Source: Acidobacteriota bacterium (lineage in GTDB: Bacteria; Acidobacteriota; Terriglobia; Terriglobales; Acidobacteriaceae). Taken from it: a stretch of 9,853 nucleotides of DNA. Made by a program: the position numbers and the translations under genes. Every line of letters starts with the position of its first letter. The stretch's first letter is position 1. Shown one piece after another: positions 1 to 7,418 of the stretch. Under the pieces are notes generated by a model. The model did not search any database and was not told where the DNA came from. It saw only the letters and a list, made by a program, of their open reading frames with translations. The stretch is taken from assembly GCA_021781255.1 (NCBI GenBank), contig JAJXXG010000224.1, positions 1-9,853 on the forward strand, in the 5' to 3' direction.

Positions 1-1553
1 GTATTCGTGGCAGAATCCACGATCTCGTAAGTCACCTGAGCCTGGTTGCTCTTGGTCGCATCATTGATGCCGAGATTGTAAACCTGCATCCAGAAGTTAA
101 GCTGCTGGCCGCGATTGAAACTGACCGGCGTTGCCGGGTTCTTGCTCACGCGCGGGCGGATGAACGTGTTGCCGATAACGAAATTGCCGCTGCCGATGGC
201 GTGTGAATCCACTGCATTCATCTGGTCGGCCAGAATCAGGCTCGAAGTGGCCAGTTTCTCGTCGTGGTACGTGGGCACATCGAGCGCGCGACCGTAAATG
301 CCAATGTGGTCCGGGTTGTTCACGTCCTTGATGGCAATATCAAGGCGATAAAGCCCGGGAACCAACGGAAGGGCCTTCCAGTAGACTGACTGGCGGTTCA
401 GTGATTTCTCCAGCAATTCAGCCGGCTGCTCAATCTCGACCGTGTCTTCAAAGGTCTGCACGGTCTTGTGCATGATGGTCGTAACCTTGCCCAGGATATT
501 CACCACGCCTTTGGCTACCCCATCCTTGGTCACAAAGGTGACGTCGCTGTTCTTGATCTGCAGCGTAATGGGAACAAGCACTGTGTTCTCAGTGACCTTG
601 ACAAAGTCGGTGCGCACATCAAAGGGGAAAATGGGGCCGTTGATCAGTTTGTGCTCTGAAATGAAATTGTCCAGATCCTTGAACTTGACCGGCGGCGGAG
701 CAAAAAGCTTGGCGGCCAGTTCGATGCGGTCAAATTCCTTGGATGCCTGCGAGGATGCCAGAGGACCCGTTCCCAGGCTTTCGAATCCGCCCTTGAAGCG
801 GTCTGCCTTCTTGGCCATGCCCATCTCTTCCCACTGCGTGGCGCCCATGCCGGGAGTGTGAAGCAGCGCGTCCTTCTCGCCGCGGTCGATGGTGAAGTGG
901 TAGTCGCCGCACATGCAGGTGTCGACAAATTCAATGTCGATGTTGTCGCCTACACCACCGTCCAGATGCCGGTAGTGCCAGACTTCAAATGGAAATGTCG
1001 AAGTCTCACCGCCGCCCTCGTCCATCGGACGGGTGTATGCTCCGCCGGAGGGATGGGATTCGATCGAGTCCGGCTTGCCGAAAGAAATATAGATATGGCC
1101 GCGATCGGACTTCCAGCCCGGCTTGCCGGCTGCGAAGTGCTCGTTCGCGTAAGCAATGCGCCGGTAGTGCTCCTCGCGGAACTCATTGTCGGGCGAGTCG
1201 GGATTCGGGTTGCGGCGCAGCCAGAACTGCTCAATAAAGGATTCGCGCTCCTCGTCGTTGCTGAGGTTTCTGAACGCCTTCCGCTCTTCGTCCGAAATGA
1301 TGTACACAACGTCCTGGTCAAGCCAGGTCTTGTAGGCGCCCTTCAACTCCTGGCGAACGGCCTTCTGAGCCGCGAATCTCTCCTTGTCGCTCCGTGGACG
1401 CTTGAGAGGATCGACTTCCTGGTCCTGTCCGGCGGCCGGCTGGGCTTGCGCGGATGAATCTGCGGACTGCTGGGCTCGAAGCCCGGTGGCGGGCACAAAC
1501 ACCAATCCGCAACCCAGTGCAACTAAGAGGAACCTACGGCTATTAAGCATCAT
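1..1553 (-). CDS. GWxTD domain-containing secreted protein (partial, C-terminus beyond window)
   Basis: The minus-strand frame is open from ATG at 1553 to the left edge, giving 517 codons with no stop. The N-terminus is a Sec signal peptide: RR at residues 6-7, a hydrophobic stretch at about 8-20, and likely cleavage after LRA (about residue 27). A Gln/Ala/Ser-rich linker follows. The conserved domain begins near residue 73 (YKTWLDQDVVYII). It continues through FIEQFWLRRNPNPD (about 107-119), an EEHYRRIAYAN block (about 128-137) and the family-naming motif, here GWKSD at 146-150 followed by RGHIYISFGKPD. The usual Thr is therefore Ser. The C-terminal part looks like beta-rich repeats with no catalytic motif I recognise. 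The family is common in Acidobacteriota and its function is not established. AGGAG lies 12 nt before ATG 1553; a second in-frame ATG at 1550 is possible but is farther from it. Family assignment is firm; role is unknown. Confidence 0.93.
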   Translation of the reverse strand, partial: MMLNSRRFLLVALGCGLVFVPATGLRAQQSADSSAQAQPAAGQDQEVDPLKRPRSDKERFAAQKAVRQELKGAYKTWLDQDVVYIISDEERKAFRNLSNDEERESFIEQFWLRRNPNPDSPDNEFREEHYRRIAYANEHFAAGKPGWKSDRGHIYISFGKPDSIESHPSGGAYTRPMDEGGGETSTFPFEVWHYRHLDGGVGDNIDIEFVDTCMCGDYHFTIDRGEKDALLHTPGMGATQWEEMGMAKKADRFKGGFESLGTGPLASSQASKEFDRIELAAKLFAPPPVKFKDLDNFISEHKLINGPIFPFDVRTDFVKVTENTVLVPITLQIKNSDVTFVTKDGVAKGVVNILGKVTTIMHKTVQTFEDTVEIEQPAELLEKSLNRQSVYWKALPLVPGLYRLDIAIKDVNNPDHIGIYGRALDVPTYHDEKLATSSLILADQMNAVDSHAIGSGNFVIGNTFIRPRVSKNPATPVSFNRGQQLNFWMQVYNLGINDATKSNQAQVTYEIVDSATN

Positions 1554-1973
1554 TGCTTTGAAACACTCCTGCGATGCCTTATTTTACGGGTCCCAGCATG
1601 GCTGGGCAAGGTTTTGGCCGCACTTAACCTGCCGTTGGACGCGGCAGTGCCGGAAAGGTAACCGGCAAATGCGGGCCCCGGTTGCCGCCGGCGCGGCCAT
1701 TTTTGAGACCCCGGAGGCTGCTCATGCGTCTGAAGAATGAACACAATTGCCCCACCTGCAATGCCGTTCGGCGACTCCTGCAGAATGCAACTGCGGTGGG
1801 AAGAAACTGGCACGATTGGTTTTATGTTTCATGGGTCCTGACCTGCCGGTTTCGAAGCATAATCGGCCCAGCCTCCAGGAAAGCGCAGAACGCTCGTCCG
1901 GAAGCCACCGGGAACTCGATTCACAGGAATTGCGTACACTGAAAATGGGAATGACCGGGAGCAGCCACCGCAG
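1554..1973. other. Divergent intergenic region, 420 bp
   Basis: This gap lies between the minus-strand GWxTD gene and the plus-strand adaptor gene, so it should contain both promoters. I see no convincing gene. Short open frames exist on both strands, but they overlap each other, lack ribosome-binding sites and show no recognisable protein. Small hairpins are visible: CCCAGC/GCTGGG around an ATG loop at 1592-1606, and AACCGG/CCGGTT at 1660-1683. A stretch at about 1700-1714 (TTTTTGAGACCCCGG) resembles the right arm of the hairpin repeats found at 7371-7450, but no matching left arm is present, so it may be a decayed half-copy or chance. Confidence 0.5.
1911..1940 (+). promoter_or_regulatory. 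Candidate promoter of the adaptor gene
   Basis: A GGAACT hexamer at 1911-1916 is followed after 16 bp by CGTACACT (1933-1940). This can be read two ways. One is an ECF-sigma-like promoter (AAC-type -35 and CGTA -10). The other is a housekeeping-type -10 box TACACT (1935-1940) with a poor -35. It lies 34 nt before the adaptor start, with GGGAG at 1957-1961 as a plausible ribosome-binding site. TACACT also occurs inside the adaptor gene at 2831, so the hexamer alone is weak evidence. Confidence 0.3.
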
Positions 1974-3350
1974 ATGAAAAAGATTTTACTGACGATTCTT
2001 GCAGTCGTTGTGATTGCCGGGCTTGTTGCGTTCATGGTTTACAAGCAGCAATCCGGCTATACCAAAGTGCTGACCGCCAAAATTGCCCGGCAGGACTTGG
2101 CAACGGTAGTGAGCGGCACCGGCCAGATCAAGCCCAGAACCTATGTGAACCTGGGCGCAACCGCCATGGGACGCGTCACCCACCTCTATGTCAAGGAGGG
2201 TGACCGGGTCAAAAAGGGCGAGGTTGTCGCCACCATCGAAAATGTTCAGCAGGAGGCCACAGTGCACGGCCAGCAGGCCGCGATCGCCTCTGCAAGAACC
2301 GACATCGCTTCCTATGTGGCCGCTGAAAAAACTTCCGAAGCCAATGTTGACCATGCCAACGCCGACCTGGAGCAGAAGAAGCTCGATTGGGATCGCGCCC
2401 AGAGCCTCTATAAGGCCGGGATCATGGCCAAGCAGGATTACGACGCCAAAAAGGCCGCCTACGACCTCGACGTCGCCTCGCTTGCCCAGGCCGCGGCACA
2501 GTTGAACCAGGCCAAAGCCAACACCGCCTCGGCACGCGGCCGCCTGCGGACGCAGGAGGCGACCCTGCGCGCCAATCAGGACCTGCTCAACCGGACGATT
2601 GCCATCGCTCCCTTTGACGGCATCGTGACCAATGAGCCCGTCCGCGAAGGCGAGACTGTGGTGGAAGGCATCCAGAACACCGAAGGTTCTACGCTGATGA
2701 CCGTGGCGGACATGAGCGTCATTACGGCCGAGGTCAAGGTCGATGAGACCGACATCGTCAACCTCAAGATTGGCCAGCCCGCTGATGTAACCGTGGACGC
2801 CCTGCCCGGCAAGGTTTTCAAAGGGCGCGTTACACTGGTGGGCGATCAGGCGCTGCTGCGCTCCACAGGTGTCGCCACGTCGCAGTCCACCACCGGCACT
2901 GAGGAAGCCAAGGATTTCAAGGTCGTTGTCACGCTGGACGGCTCCACCGAGGGACTGCGTCCGGGCCTTTCGACAACTGCCAAAATCACCACTGCACACA
3001 AGCCGAACGTGCTCTCCCTGCCCATTCAGGCGCTGACCATGTACACGCCGCAGCCGCAGGGGGACAAGGGCAAAGTGGAAGCCGCATCCACTGCCTCCGC
3101 GAGCGCAAAGGCCGCGCCGCAGCAGGGCGTCTTTGTGATGGTAAAAGACGCGCATGGAAAGCAGCGCGCAAAGTTCATCCCCGTCACCACGGGCATCACC
3201 GGAGCAACAGACATCGAGGTGCTCTCGGGGTTGAATGAGGGGCAGGAGATTGTCATCGGGCCGTACAAGACATTGCGCGCGCTCAAAGATGGCGCGCTGC
3301 TGAAGCGGGATACCCAGAAGCCGACTGCGCCGACACCTGGAAATTCCTGA
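1974..3350 (+). CDS. Periplasmic adaptor (membrane fusion) subunit, MacA/HlyD family
   Basis: This 458-residue protein should bridge an inner-membrane ABC pump to an outer-membrane channel. It opens with a single N-terminal membrane anchor (about residues 4-23, MKKILLTILAVVVIAG) and no lipobox. The order of parts is typical. The first biotinyl-lipoyl half is at 66-89 (GRVTHLYVKEGDRVKKGE). A long Ala/Gln/Lys-rich alpha-helical hairpin follows at about 92-205. The second lipoyl half is at 212-232 (APFDGIVTNEPVREGETV), then a beta-barrel at about 245-330, and a membrane-proximal domain at about 340-440. An Ala/Ser/Lys-rich insert at about 365-385 breaks the last domain. The length fits MacA-type adaptors, though RND-type adaptors share this fold. 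The ABC ATPase gene next door, about 100 bp downstream, argues for an ABC-type tripartite exporter. The substrate cannot be read from the sequence. GGGAG 12 nt upstream supports the ATG at 1974. Confidence 0.92.
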   Translation: MKKILLTILAVVVIAGLVAFMVYKQQSGYTKVLTAKIARQDLATVVSGTGQIKPRTYVNLGATAMGRVTHLYVKEGDRVKKGEVVATIENVQQEATVHGQQAAIASARTDIASYVAAEKTSEANVDHANADLEQKKLDWDRAQSLYKAGIMAKQDYDAKKAAYDLDVASLAQAAAQLNQAKANTASARGRLRTQEATLRANQDLLNRTIAIAPFDGIVTNEPVREGETVVEGIQNTEGSTLMTVADMSVITAEVKVDETDIVNLKIGQPADVTVDALPGKVFKGRVTLVGDQALLRSTGVATSQSTTGTEEAKDFKVVVTLDGSTEGLRPGLSTTAKITTAHKPNVLSLPIQALTMYTPQPQGDKGKVEAASTASASAKAAPQQGVFVMVKDAHGKQRAKFIPVTTGITGATDIEVLSGLNEGQEIVIGPYKTLRALKDGALLKRDTQKPTAPTPGNS

Positions 3351-3436
3351 GCAGCCCGCGCAGAATGAAGCAAGGAAACAGCTGAGCACGTGAACCATCG
3401 GCACCACAGGACTCGGCAGACAAAATGCTGAAGGCA

Positions 3437-3445
3437 AAGGAAGAG
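3437..3445 (+). promoter_or_regulatory. Ribosome-binding site that decides the ATPase start
   Basis: The purine-rich AAGGAAGAG sits 6 nt before the ATG at 3452 and favours that start over the in-frame ATG at 3425. The 3425 start has only a distant AGGA (about 12 nt upstream). The extra nine residues from 3425 (MLKAKEEFQ) carry no family feature. Confidence 0.5.
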
Positions 3446-3451
3446 TTCCAG

Positions 3452-4222
3452 ATGGCTTTAGACAGCATCAGCACCGAAGTCGATACTCAGCAGGCGGCGT
3501 CGCCCAGCAGCGACGTCATCGTCGTCGAGGATCTGTGGCGCACCTACGATATGGGCTCGGAGCAGCAGGTCCAGGCCCTGCGCGGCGTTTCGCTGCGCAT
3601 CAAGCACAACGAGTATGTCGCCATCATGGGCCCGTCCGGCTCAGGCAAATCCACGCTGATGAATTTGATCGGCTGTCTCGATACCCCGTCCAAAGGACGC
3701 TACTGGCTCAACGGTCAGCTTGTGAGCGATCTGGACGACGATCAGCTCGCGCGCATCCGCAACAAGGAGATCGGCTTCGTCTTCCAGACCTTCAACCTGC
3801 TCGCGCGCGCCTCGTCCCTGCACAACGTGGAGCTGCCTCTCATCTACAACGGCACCCCCGCAGCCGCCCGCATCGAGCGCGCAAAGGAAGCTCTCACCAG
3901 CGTTGGCCTCGAGAGCCGCATGAATCACAAACCCAACGAGCTCTCCGGCGGTCAGCGGCAACGCGTTGCCATCGCCCGCGCGCTGGTCAACAAACCCTCC
4001 ATCATCCTGGCCGATGAGCCCACCGGCAACCTGGACTCAAAAACAGGCCTGGAGATCATGGCGCTCTTTGATCAACTGCACGCCGGCGGCAACACAATCG
4101 TGCTTGTCACGCACGAACCGGACATCGCCGACTATGCGCATCGCGTGGTCCATATCCGCGACGGACAGATCTTTTCCGACGAGCCGTCGAAACGCTTCCG
4201 CAAGCCACAAACCAGCGCATAG
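3452..4222 (+). CDS. ABC transporter ATP-binding protein, MacB/LolD type
   Basis: This is a stand-alone nucleotide-binding subunit of 256 residues that should power substrate export or extraction at the inner membrane. All catalytic motifs are intact: Walker [10 protein letters not shown] (60-68), Q-loop Gln112 in FVFQTFNLL, signature LSGGQ (154-158), Walker B IILADEP (174-180, with Glu179 catalytic) and switch His211 in VTHEP. The sequences FVFQTFNLL and DEPTGNLDS are typical of the MacB/LolD/FtsE group. Unlike true MacB, there is no fused permease domain; the frame ends about 45 residues after the H-loop. The adaptor gene is 101 bp upstream and on the same strand, so the two are probably co-transcribed. 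A terminator-like hairpin follows the stop. An FtsX/MacB-like permease would be needed for function, but none is encoded next door. The longer start at 3425 would give 265 residues. Confidence 0.93.
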   Translation: MALDSISTEVDTQQAASPSSDVIVVEDLWRTYDMGSEQQVQALRGVSLRIKHNEYVAIMGPSGSGKSTLMNLIGCLDTPSKGRYWLNGQLVSDLDDDQLARIRNKEIGFVFQTFNLLARASSLHNVELPLIYNGTPAAARIERAKEALTSVGLESRMNHKPNELSGGQRQRVAIARALVNKPSIILADEPTGNLDSKTGLEIMALFDQLHAGGNTIVLVTHEPDIADYAHRVVHIRDGQIFSDEPSKRFRKPQTSA

Positions 4223-4248
4223 CAATCTGCAAATCCAGACACAGCGCC

Positions 4249-4285
4249 AGCGGGAGAGACCCACGTCTCTTCCGCTCATGTTTTT
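4249..4285 (+). terminator. Terminator-like hairpin after the ABC ATPase gene
   Basis: Bases 4249-4260 (AGCGGGAGAGAC) pair with 4265-4276 (GTCTCTTCCGCT) in a 12-bp stem with one G-U pair and a 4-nt loop, CCAC. Five Ts follow at 4281-4285, offset by four bases (CATG). This resembles a rho-independent terminator with a slightly displaced U-tract. It lies 27 nt after the ATPase stop, so the regulator downstream is probably not simply the third gene of the same transcript. Confidence 0.5.
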
Positions 4286-4360
4286 CGCAGCGCCGCCGAT
4301 AAAGTGGCTGTCGGCCCGCCTTGGCATCTGGGGCCGCGAAGGCGAGGCTCGTCGATCTCC

Positions 4361-5290
4361 ATGCAAAGCGCCGCTCAATTTCAATCGCAAACGTCCGCTG
4401 CGGGCCTGAGACTCCTCCAGGTTGAAGCGCAGCCCGCCGCGCATTTTGTTGGCGCCAACGCCACCTGGCGCAAGCTGCTGATGCAGGTTGAAATGGTTGC
4501 GCCGCATGTGCAGGTGGCCATCGTTGAGGGTGAGCCCGGAGCCGGCAAGGAGACGCTTGCGCGCTATCTGCACAGCCGCTCCGCGCTGGCGCGCTCCAGC
4601 TTTCAACGCCGCGACGCGCGCGAGTGGCTGGCCACCGACGCCGACCCCGGCATGCTCCACGGGTTCTTCTACCTGGATCGCGTGGACCTGCTGGCAGCTC
4701 CCGGACAGGGTCTTTTGCTGGGCGTGCTCAAGGCTTTGCAGGACCGCTTGCCGGGCCGCGCCGTTGTGGTGGCCTCTTCTCACACGCCGCTGCGCCAGAT
4801 GGCCGCTCAGGGGCTGCTGCTGCCTGACCTCGCCTATCGCCTCACCGCCATGCGCTTTGCTGTTCCGGCACTGCGCCAGCGCAGAGAAGACATCGCTCCC
4901 CTGGCCCAGGCGCTGCTTGCCCGCATCAGCGCGCGTTACCATCAGCGCCCGGTCTCGCTTGAGCCGGGCGCGCTGGCGCGCCTCCTGCAGCACAGTTGGC
5001 CCGGCAATATCCGCGAACTGGCCTGCGTGCTCGAAGCTGCGCTGCCCGACGCCGCAAACGGCGTCATCCGCGCTGAGAACCTGCCCATTGCCGCCGAGAT
5101 CGAGAGGCGCGTGGATCCGTTGTCTGCCCCTCGAACCGAGCATCTGGCCCTCGACGCCGTCATCCGCGATCACGTGCGCCATGTGCTGGACCTCAATCGC
5201 GGCAACAAGCTGCGCGCCGCGCGCCAGCTCGGCATCAGCCGCTCCACCCTCTACCGCATCCTCGGCAACGAGGGCATCCTGGCTCAATAA
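4361..5290 (+). CDS. NtrC-like AAA+ / Fis-type HTH transcriptional regulator lacking the sigma-54 loop
   Basis: This 309-residue protein has the layout of a bacterial enhancer-binding protein without a receiver domain. Walker A is GEPGAGKE (57-64). A degenerate Walker B reads FYLDRVD (103-109), where the usual Asp-Glu is Asp-Arg. The C-terminal AAA+ signature SWPGNIREL is at 212-220, and a Fis-type helix-turn-helix is at about 278-302 (LRAARQLGISRSTLYRIL). Only about 43 residues separate the Walker A Lys from the Walker B Asp, against roughly 65 in PspF. The GAFTGA loop that contacts sigma-54 is absent, and the FR of the usual FRxDLYYRL motif is replaced (LLPDLAYRL). It therefore probably binds DNA but is unlikely to activate sigma-54 promoters. 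ATP binding may persist with hydrolysis impaired. An in-frame GTG at 4304 would add 19 Arg/Pro-rich residues. I prefer ATG 4361, although its GAGG is 13 nt away. Its target genes are unknown; the adjacent export genes and the DUF885 gene are obvious candidates. Confidence 0.82.
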   Translation: MQSAAQFQSQTSAAGLRLLQVEAQPAAHFVGANATWRKLLMQVEMVAPHVQVAIVEGEPGAGKETLARYLHSRSALARSSFQRRDAREWLATDADPGMLHGFFYLDRVDLLAAPGQGLLLGVLKALQDRLPGRAVVVASSHTPLRQMAAQGLLLPDLAYRLTAMRFAVPALRQRREDIAPLAQALLARISARYHQRPVSLEPGALARLLQHSWPGNIRELACVLEAALPDAANGVIRAENLPIAAEIERRVDPLSAPRTEHLALDAVIRDHVRHVLDLNRGNKLRAARQLGISRSTLYRILGNEGILAQ

Positions 5291-7168
5291 ATGCCGCTCA
5301 GGGCCGTTTGCGGGTTCTACACTCGATGGATAGGCGCGTTTGCCTTGAGGTTCACTCCGTTGAGAAGACTCCTGCTCCATTCCCTGTCAGTTGCTGTCCT
5401 GCTCCTACCATCCGTTCAACCCTTGCTGCGTGCGCAGGCAATAACCACTCCGCCCGTCGCAGACCGCCGCGCGGCTCTCAACGAACTTTTCAAGCAATAC
5501 TGGGAAAGTAACCTCCAGCACTCGCCCGAGTTCGCCTCTGAAATAGGCGATAAGCGCTTCAACGACCAGATCAGCGACTACTCCGTGAAGGGCTACAACG
5601 ATTGGCTGGCCACGGAGCAGAACTACATGCTGCGGCTCGCTGCCATCGATCCAACCGGCCTCACCGGCCAGGAACAGACCAGCCGCGACCTGCTGCTGCG
5701 CCGTTTCGCTGACGACGAAGAGGCCGCCGAGTTCAAGTCATGGGAGATGCCCGTCAACCAGATGGGTGGCATCTACGCAGAATATCCCCAGCTTGTAGCC
5801 AGCCTCAGTTTCACCACCGTCAAGGACTACGACGACTGGATTGCCCGGCTCCATGCCATTCCCAAAGCTTTCGCGCAGGTTACCACCAACATGTCCATCG
5901 GCGTGGACGATAAGCGCGTGCCGCCAAAGTACCTGCTCGAAAAGACCCTCGAGCAGGTGCAGCAACTGGCCAATCAGAAACCCGAAGACTCGCCGCTGGC
6001 TCTGCCGCTCAAGAAGTTCCCCGCCTCCATCTCCGCCGAAGAGCAGGCGCGCATCAAGGATGAAATGCTGACGGCCATCGGCAAGCAGGTACTGCCTGCC
6101 TACCAGCGTTTTGCGCGCTTCCTTCAGGTCAGTTACATCCCCGCCGGTCGCGAGCAGCCCGGCATCTCTGCCCTGCCCGACGGTACACAGTACTACCAGT
6201 TCCTCATTCGTCGCACCACCACCACCGATCTGACCGCCGCGCAGATTCACCAGATCGGCCTCGATGAAGTCAAGAAGGACGAAGCCGAAATGCTGGCCAT
6301 CGCGCAGAAGCTCGGCTTCAAATATCTCAAGAGCTTTGAGGCAAGTCTCAAGACCAATCCCAGGTTGCATCCGGCCTCGCGCGAAGCTCTCCTCGATGCC
6401 TATCGCGGCTACCTCAAGCCGATGCAGGCCAGGTTGCCGCAGCTCTTCGGCCGCTTGCCCAAGGCCGGCTTTGAAGTGGTCCCGGTTCCCGATTACCTGG
6501 AAAAAACCTCAGCTCCTGCGTATTACGAAGCCGGCTCTCCCGACGGCGCCCGCCCGGGCCGCCTGTTCATCGACACATACAATGCCACCGAGCGCAACCT
6601 GTACAACGCTGAGTCGATCGCCTATCACGAGGGCCTTCCCGGCCACCATCTCCAGATCTCAATTGCACAGGAGCTGGAAGGCCTGCCTGCTTTTCGCAAA
6701 TACACGGGCTACGGAGCATATGTCGAGGGATGGGGCCTCTACGCCGAGCGGCTCGGCAAAGACGTCGGCTTCTACCAGGATCCCTACTCCGACTATGGCC
6801 GGCTGGAGTCGGATATCTGGCGCGCCATCCGCCTCGTCGTCGATACCGGCGTCCACTCCCAGCACTGGACCCGCCAGCAGATGGTCGACTTCTTCCACGA
6901 CCACTCCGCAATCGACGAAACCAGCGTTCAGTCCGAGGTGGATCGCTACATTGCATGGCCCAGCCAGGCCCTGGCCTACAAAGTCGGCCAGCTCAAAATC
7001 CTTGAACTCCGCGACCGCGCCAAGGCAGCCCTCGGCAGCAAATTCGACATCCGCGCCTTCCACGACCAGGTACTCGACTCCGGCGCCCTGCCCCTCGACG
7101 TCCTCAGCACCCACATCGACGCCTGGATTGCCAGCCAGAAAGCACCATCAAATACGAACCCGAATTAG
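5291..7168 (+). CDS. DUF885 family secreted protein, putative zinc metallopeptidase
   Basis: The longest frame is 625 residues, and the coordinates given use it. A signal peptide is clear: RR at 25-26, hydrophobic core at about 27-42, cleavage likely after Ala48 or Ala50 (LLRAQA). The DUF885 N-terminal block YWESNLQHSPEFASEIGD is at 70-87. The hallmark motif HEGLPGHH is at 446-453 and resembles a gluzincin zinc site, with a possible third ligand Glu479 in GAYVEGWGLYAE. The C-terminal block WPSQALAYKVGQLKILELR (from 556) is also typical. Peptidase activity is inferred from the motif and not proven for this member. The ATG at 5291 directly abuts the regulator's stop but has no good ribosome-binding site. 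A TTG at 5360, nine nt after GAGG (5347-5350), would give a normal signal peptide of about 25 residues and is the likelier start. A TACACT box at 5318-5323 agrees with this. The protein should act outside the inner membrane. Its substrate is unknown. Confidence 0.9.
   Translation: MPLRAVCGFYTRWIGAFALRFTPLRRLLLHSLSVAVLLLPSVQPLLRAQAITTPPVADRRAALNELFKQYWESNLQHSPEFASEIGDKRFNDQISDYSVKGYNDWLATEQNYMLRLAAIDPTGLTGQEQTSRDLLLRRFADDEEAAEFKSWEMPVNQMGGIYAEYPQLVASLSFTTVKDYDDWIARLHAIPKAFAQVTTNMSIGVDDKRVPPKYLLEKTLEQVQQLANQKPEDSPLALPLKKFPASISAEEQARIKDEMLTAIGKQVLPAYQRFARFLQVSYIPAGREQPGISALPDGTQYYQFLIRRTTTTDLTAAQIHQIGLDEVKKDEAEMLAIAQKLGFKYLKSFEASLKTNPRLHPASREALLDAYRGYLKPMQARLPQLFGRLPKAGFEVVPVPDYLEKTSAPAYYEAGSPDGARPGRLFIDTYNATERNLYNAESIAYHEGLPGHHLQISIAQELEGLPAFRKYTGYGAYVEGWGLYAERLGKDVGFYQDPYSDYGRLESDIWRAIRLVVDTGVHSQHWTRQQMVDFFHDHSAIDETSVQSEVDRYIAWPSQALAYKVGQLKILELRDRAKAALGSKFDIRAFHDQVLDSGALPLDVLSTHIDAWIASQKAPSNTNPN
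5318..5350 (+). promoter_or_regulatory. Candidate -10 box and ribosome-binding site for the DUF885 gene
   Basis: TACACT at 5318-5323 could be a -10 hexamer. No good -35 is visible 16-18 bp upstream. TTGAGG at 5345-5350 would serve as the Shine-Dalgarno for a TTG start at 5360. If both are real, the ATG at 5291 is not used and the gene has its own promoter inside the end of the regulator transcript. Confidence 0.3.
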
Positions 7169-7176
7169 GGCCGGTG

Positions 7177-7196
7177 CTCCCAAAAACCTTTGGGAG
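7177..7196 (+). terminator. Hairpin just after the DUF885 gene
   Basis: CTCCCAAA (7177-7184) and TTTGGGAG (7189-7196) form a perfect 8-bp stem with the 4-nt loop AACC, starting 9 nt after the stop codon. No T-tract follows, so it is either a weak terminator, a 3'-end stabilising hairpin, or part of the repeat-rich region that begins here. Confidence 0.4.
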
Positions 7197-7279
7197 GTCA
7201 GGCGGTTGGCGCACCACCCCGGCTCTCCCTTTCCCAGCCACAATCCGTGGCTGCCCAGGTCTCACCCACCACGAACAAT

Positions 7280-7333
7280 GGGTGCCCCAGAGCCTGCCCT
7301 GAGCTTGTCGAAGGGTGTCCTTGGAGACCTGGG
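7280..7333. repeat. Hairpin unit interrupted by a REP-like element
   Basis: The left part GGGTGCCCCAG (7280-7290) and the right arm GAGACCTGGG (7324-7333) match the intact unit at 7365-7396. Between them, 33 nt (7291-7323) replace the 11 nt GTCTCGCTTTT of the intact unit. The inserted DNA includes CTGAGCTTGTCGAAGG, which I recall as a widely distributed intergenic repeat of other bacteria. The displaced right arm can instead pair with GTCTCC at 7343-7348 (GGAGAC at 7323-7328). Confidence 0.6.
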
Positions 7334-7364
7334 AATCGACAAGTCTCCCCCAGCGAAACGCAAT

Positions 7365-7396
7365 GGGTGCCCCAGGTCTCGCTTTTGAGACCTGGG
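7365..7396. repeat. Intact hairpin repeat unit A
   Basis: GGGTGCCCC (7365-7373) leads into a perfect 10-bp stem, CCCAGGTCTC (7371-7380) with GAGACCTGGG (7387-7396), and the 6-nt loop GCTTTT. It is nearly identical to the unit starting 54 bp downstream. Confidence 0.8.
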
Positions 7397-7418
7397 ATTC
7401 CACGCAGCTCAACCTGCC

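Noticed and set aside
442..1457. Plus-strand open frames of 139 and 199 codons at the left end
   Set aside because: They lie opposite the GWxTD gene, whose frame is continuous and matches a known family. No independent support exists for them.
1682..1977. Small plus-strand frames in the divergent intergenic region, one with a CPTC motif
   Set aside because: There are overlapping frames on both strands, no good ribosome-binding site and no resemblance to a known small protein.
1986..3437. Long minus-strand open frame (483 codons) antisense to the adaptor gene
   Set aside because: It mirrors the coding strand's high-GC codon pattern and has no recognisable domain. The plus-strand product is an unmistakable family member.
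4037..5380. Minus-strand open frame (447 codons) opposite the ATPase 3' end and the regulator
   Set aside because: It spans two convincing plus-strand genes and an intergenic hairpin, with low-complexity Arg/Gln-rich translation. It is a shadow frame.
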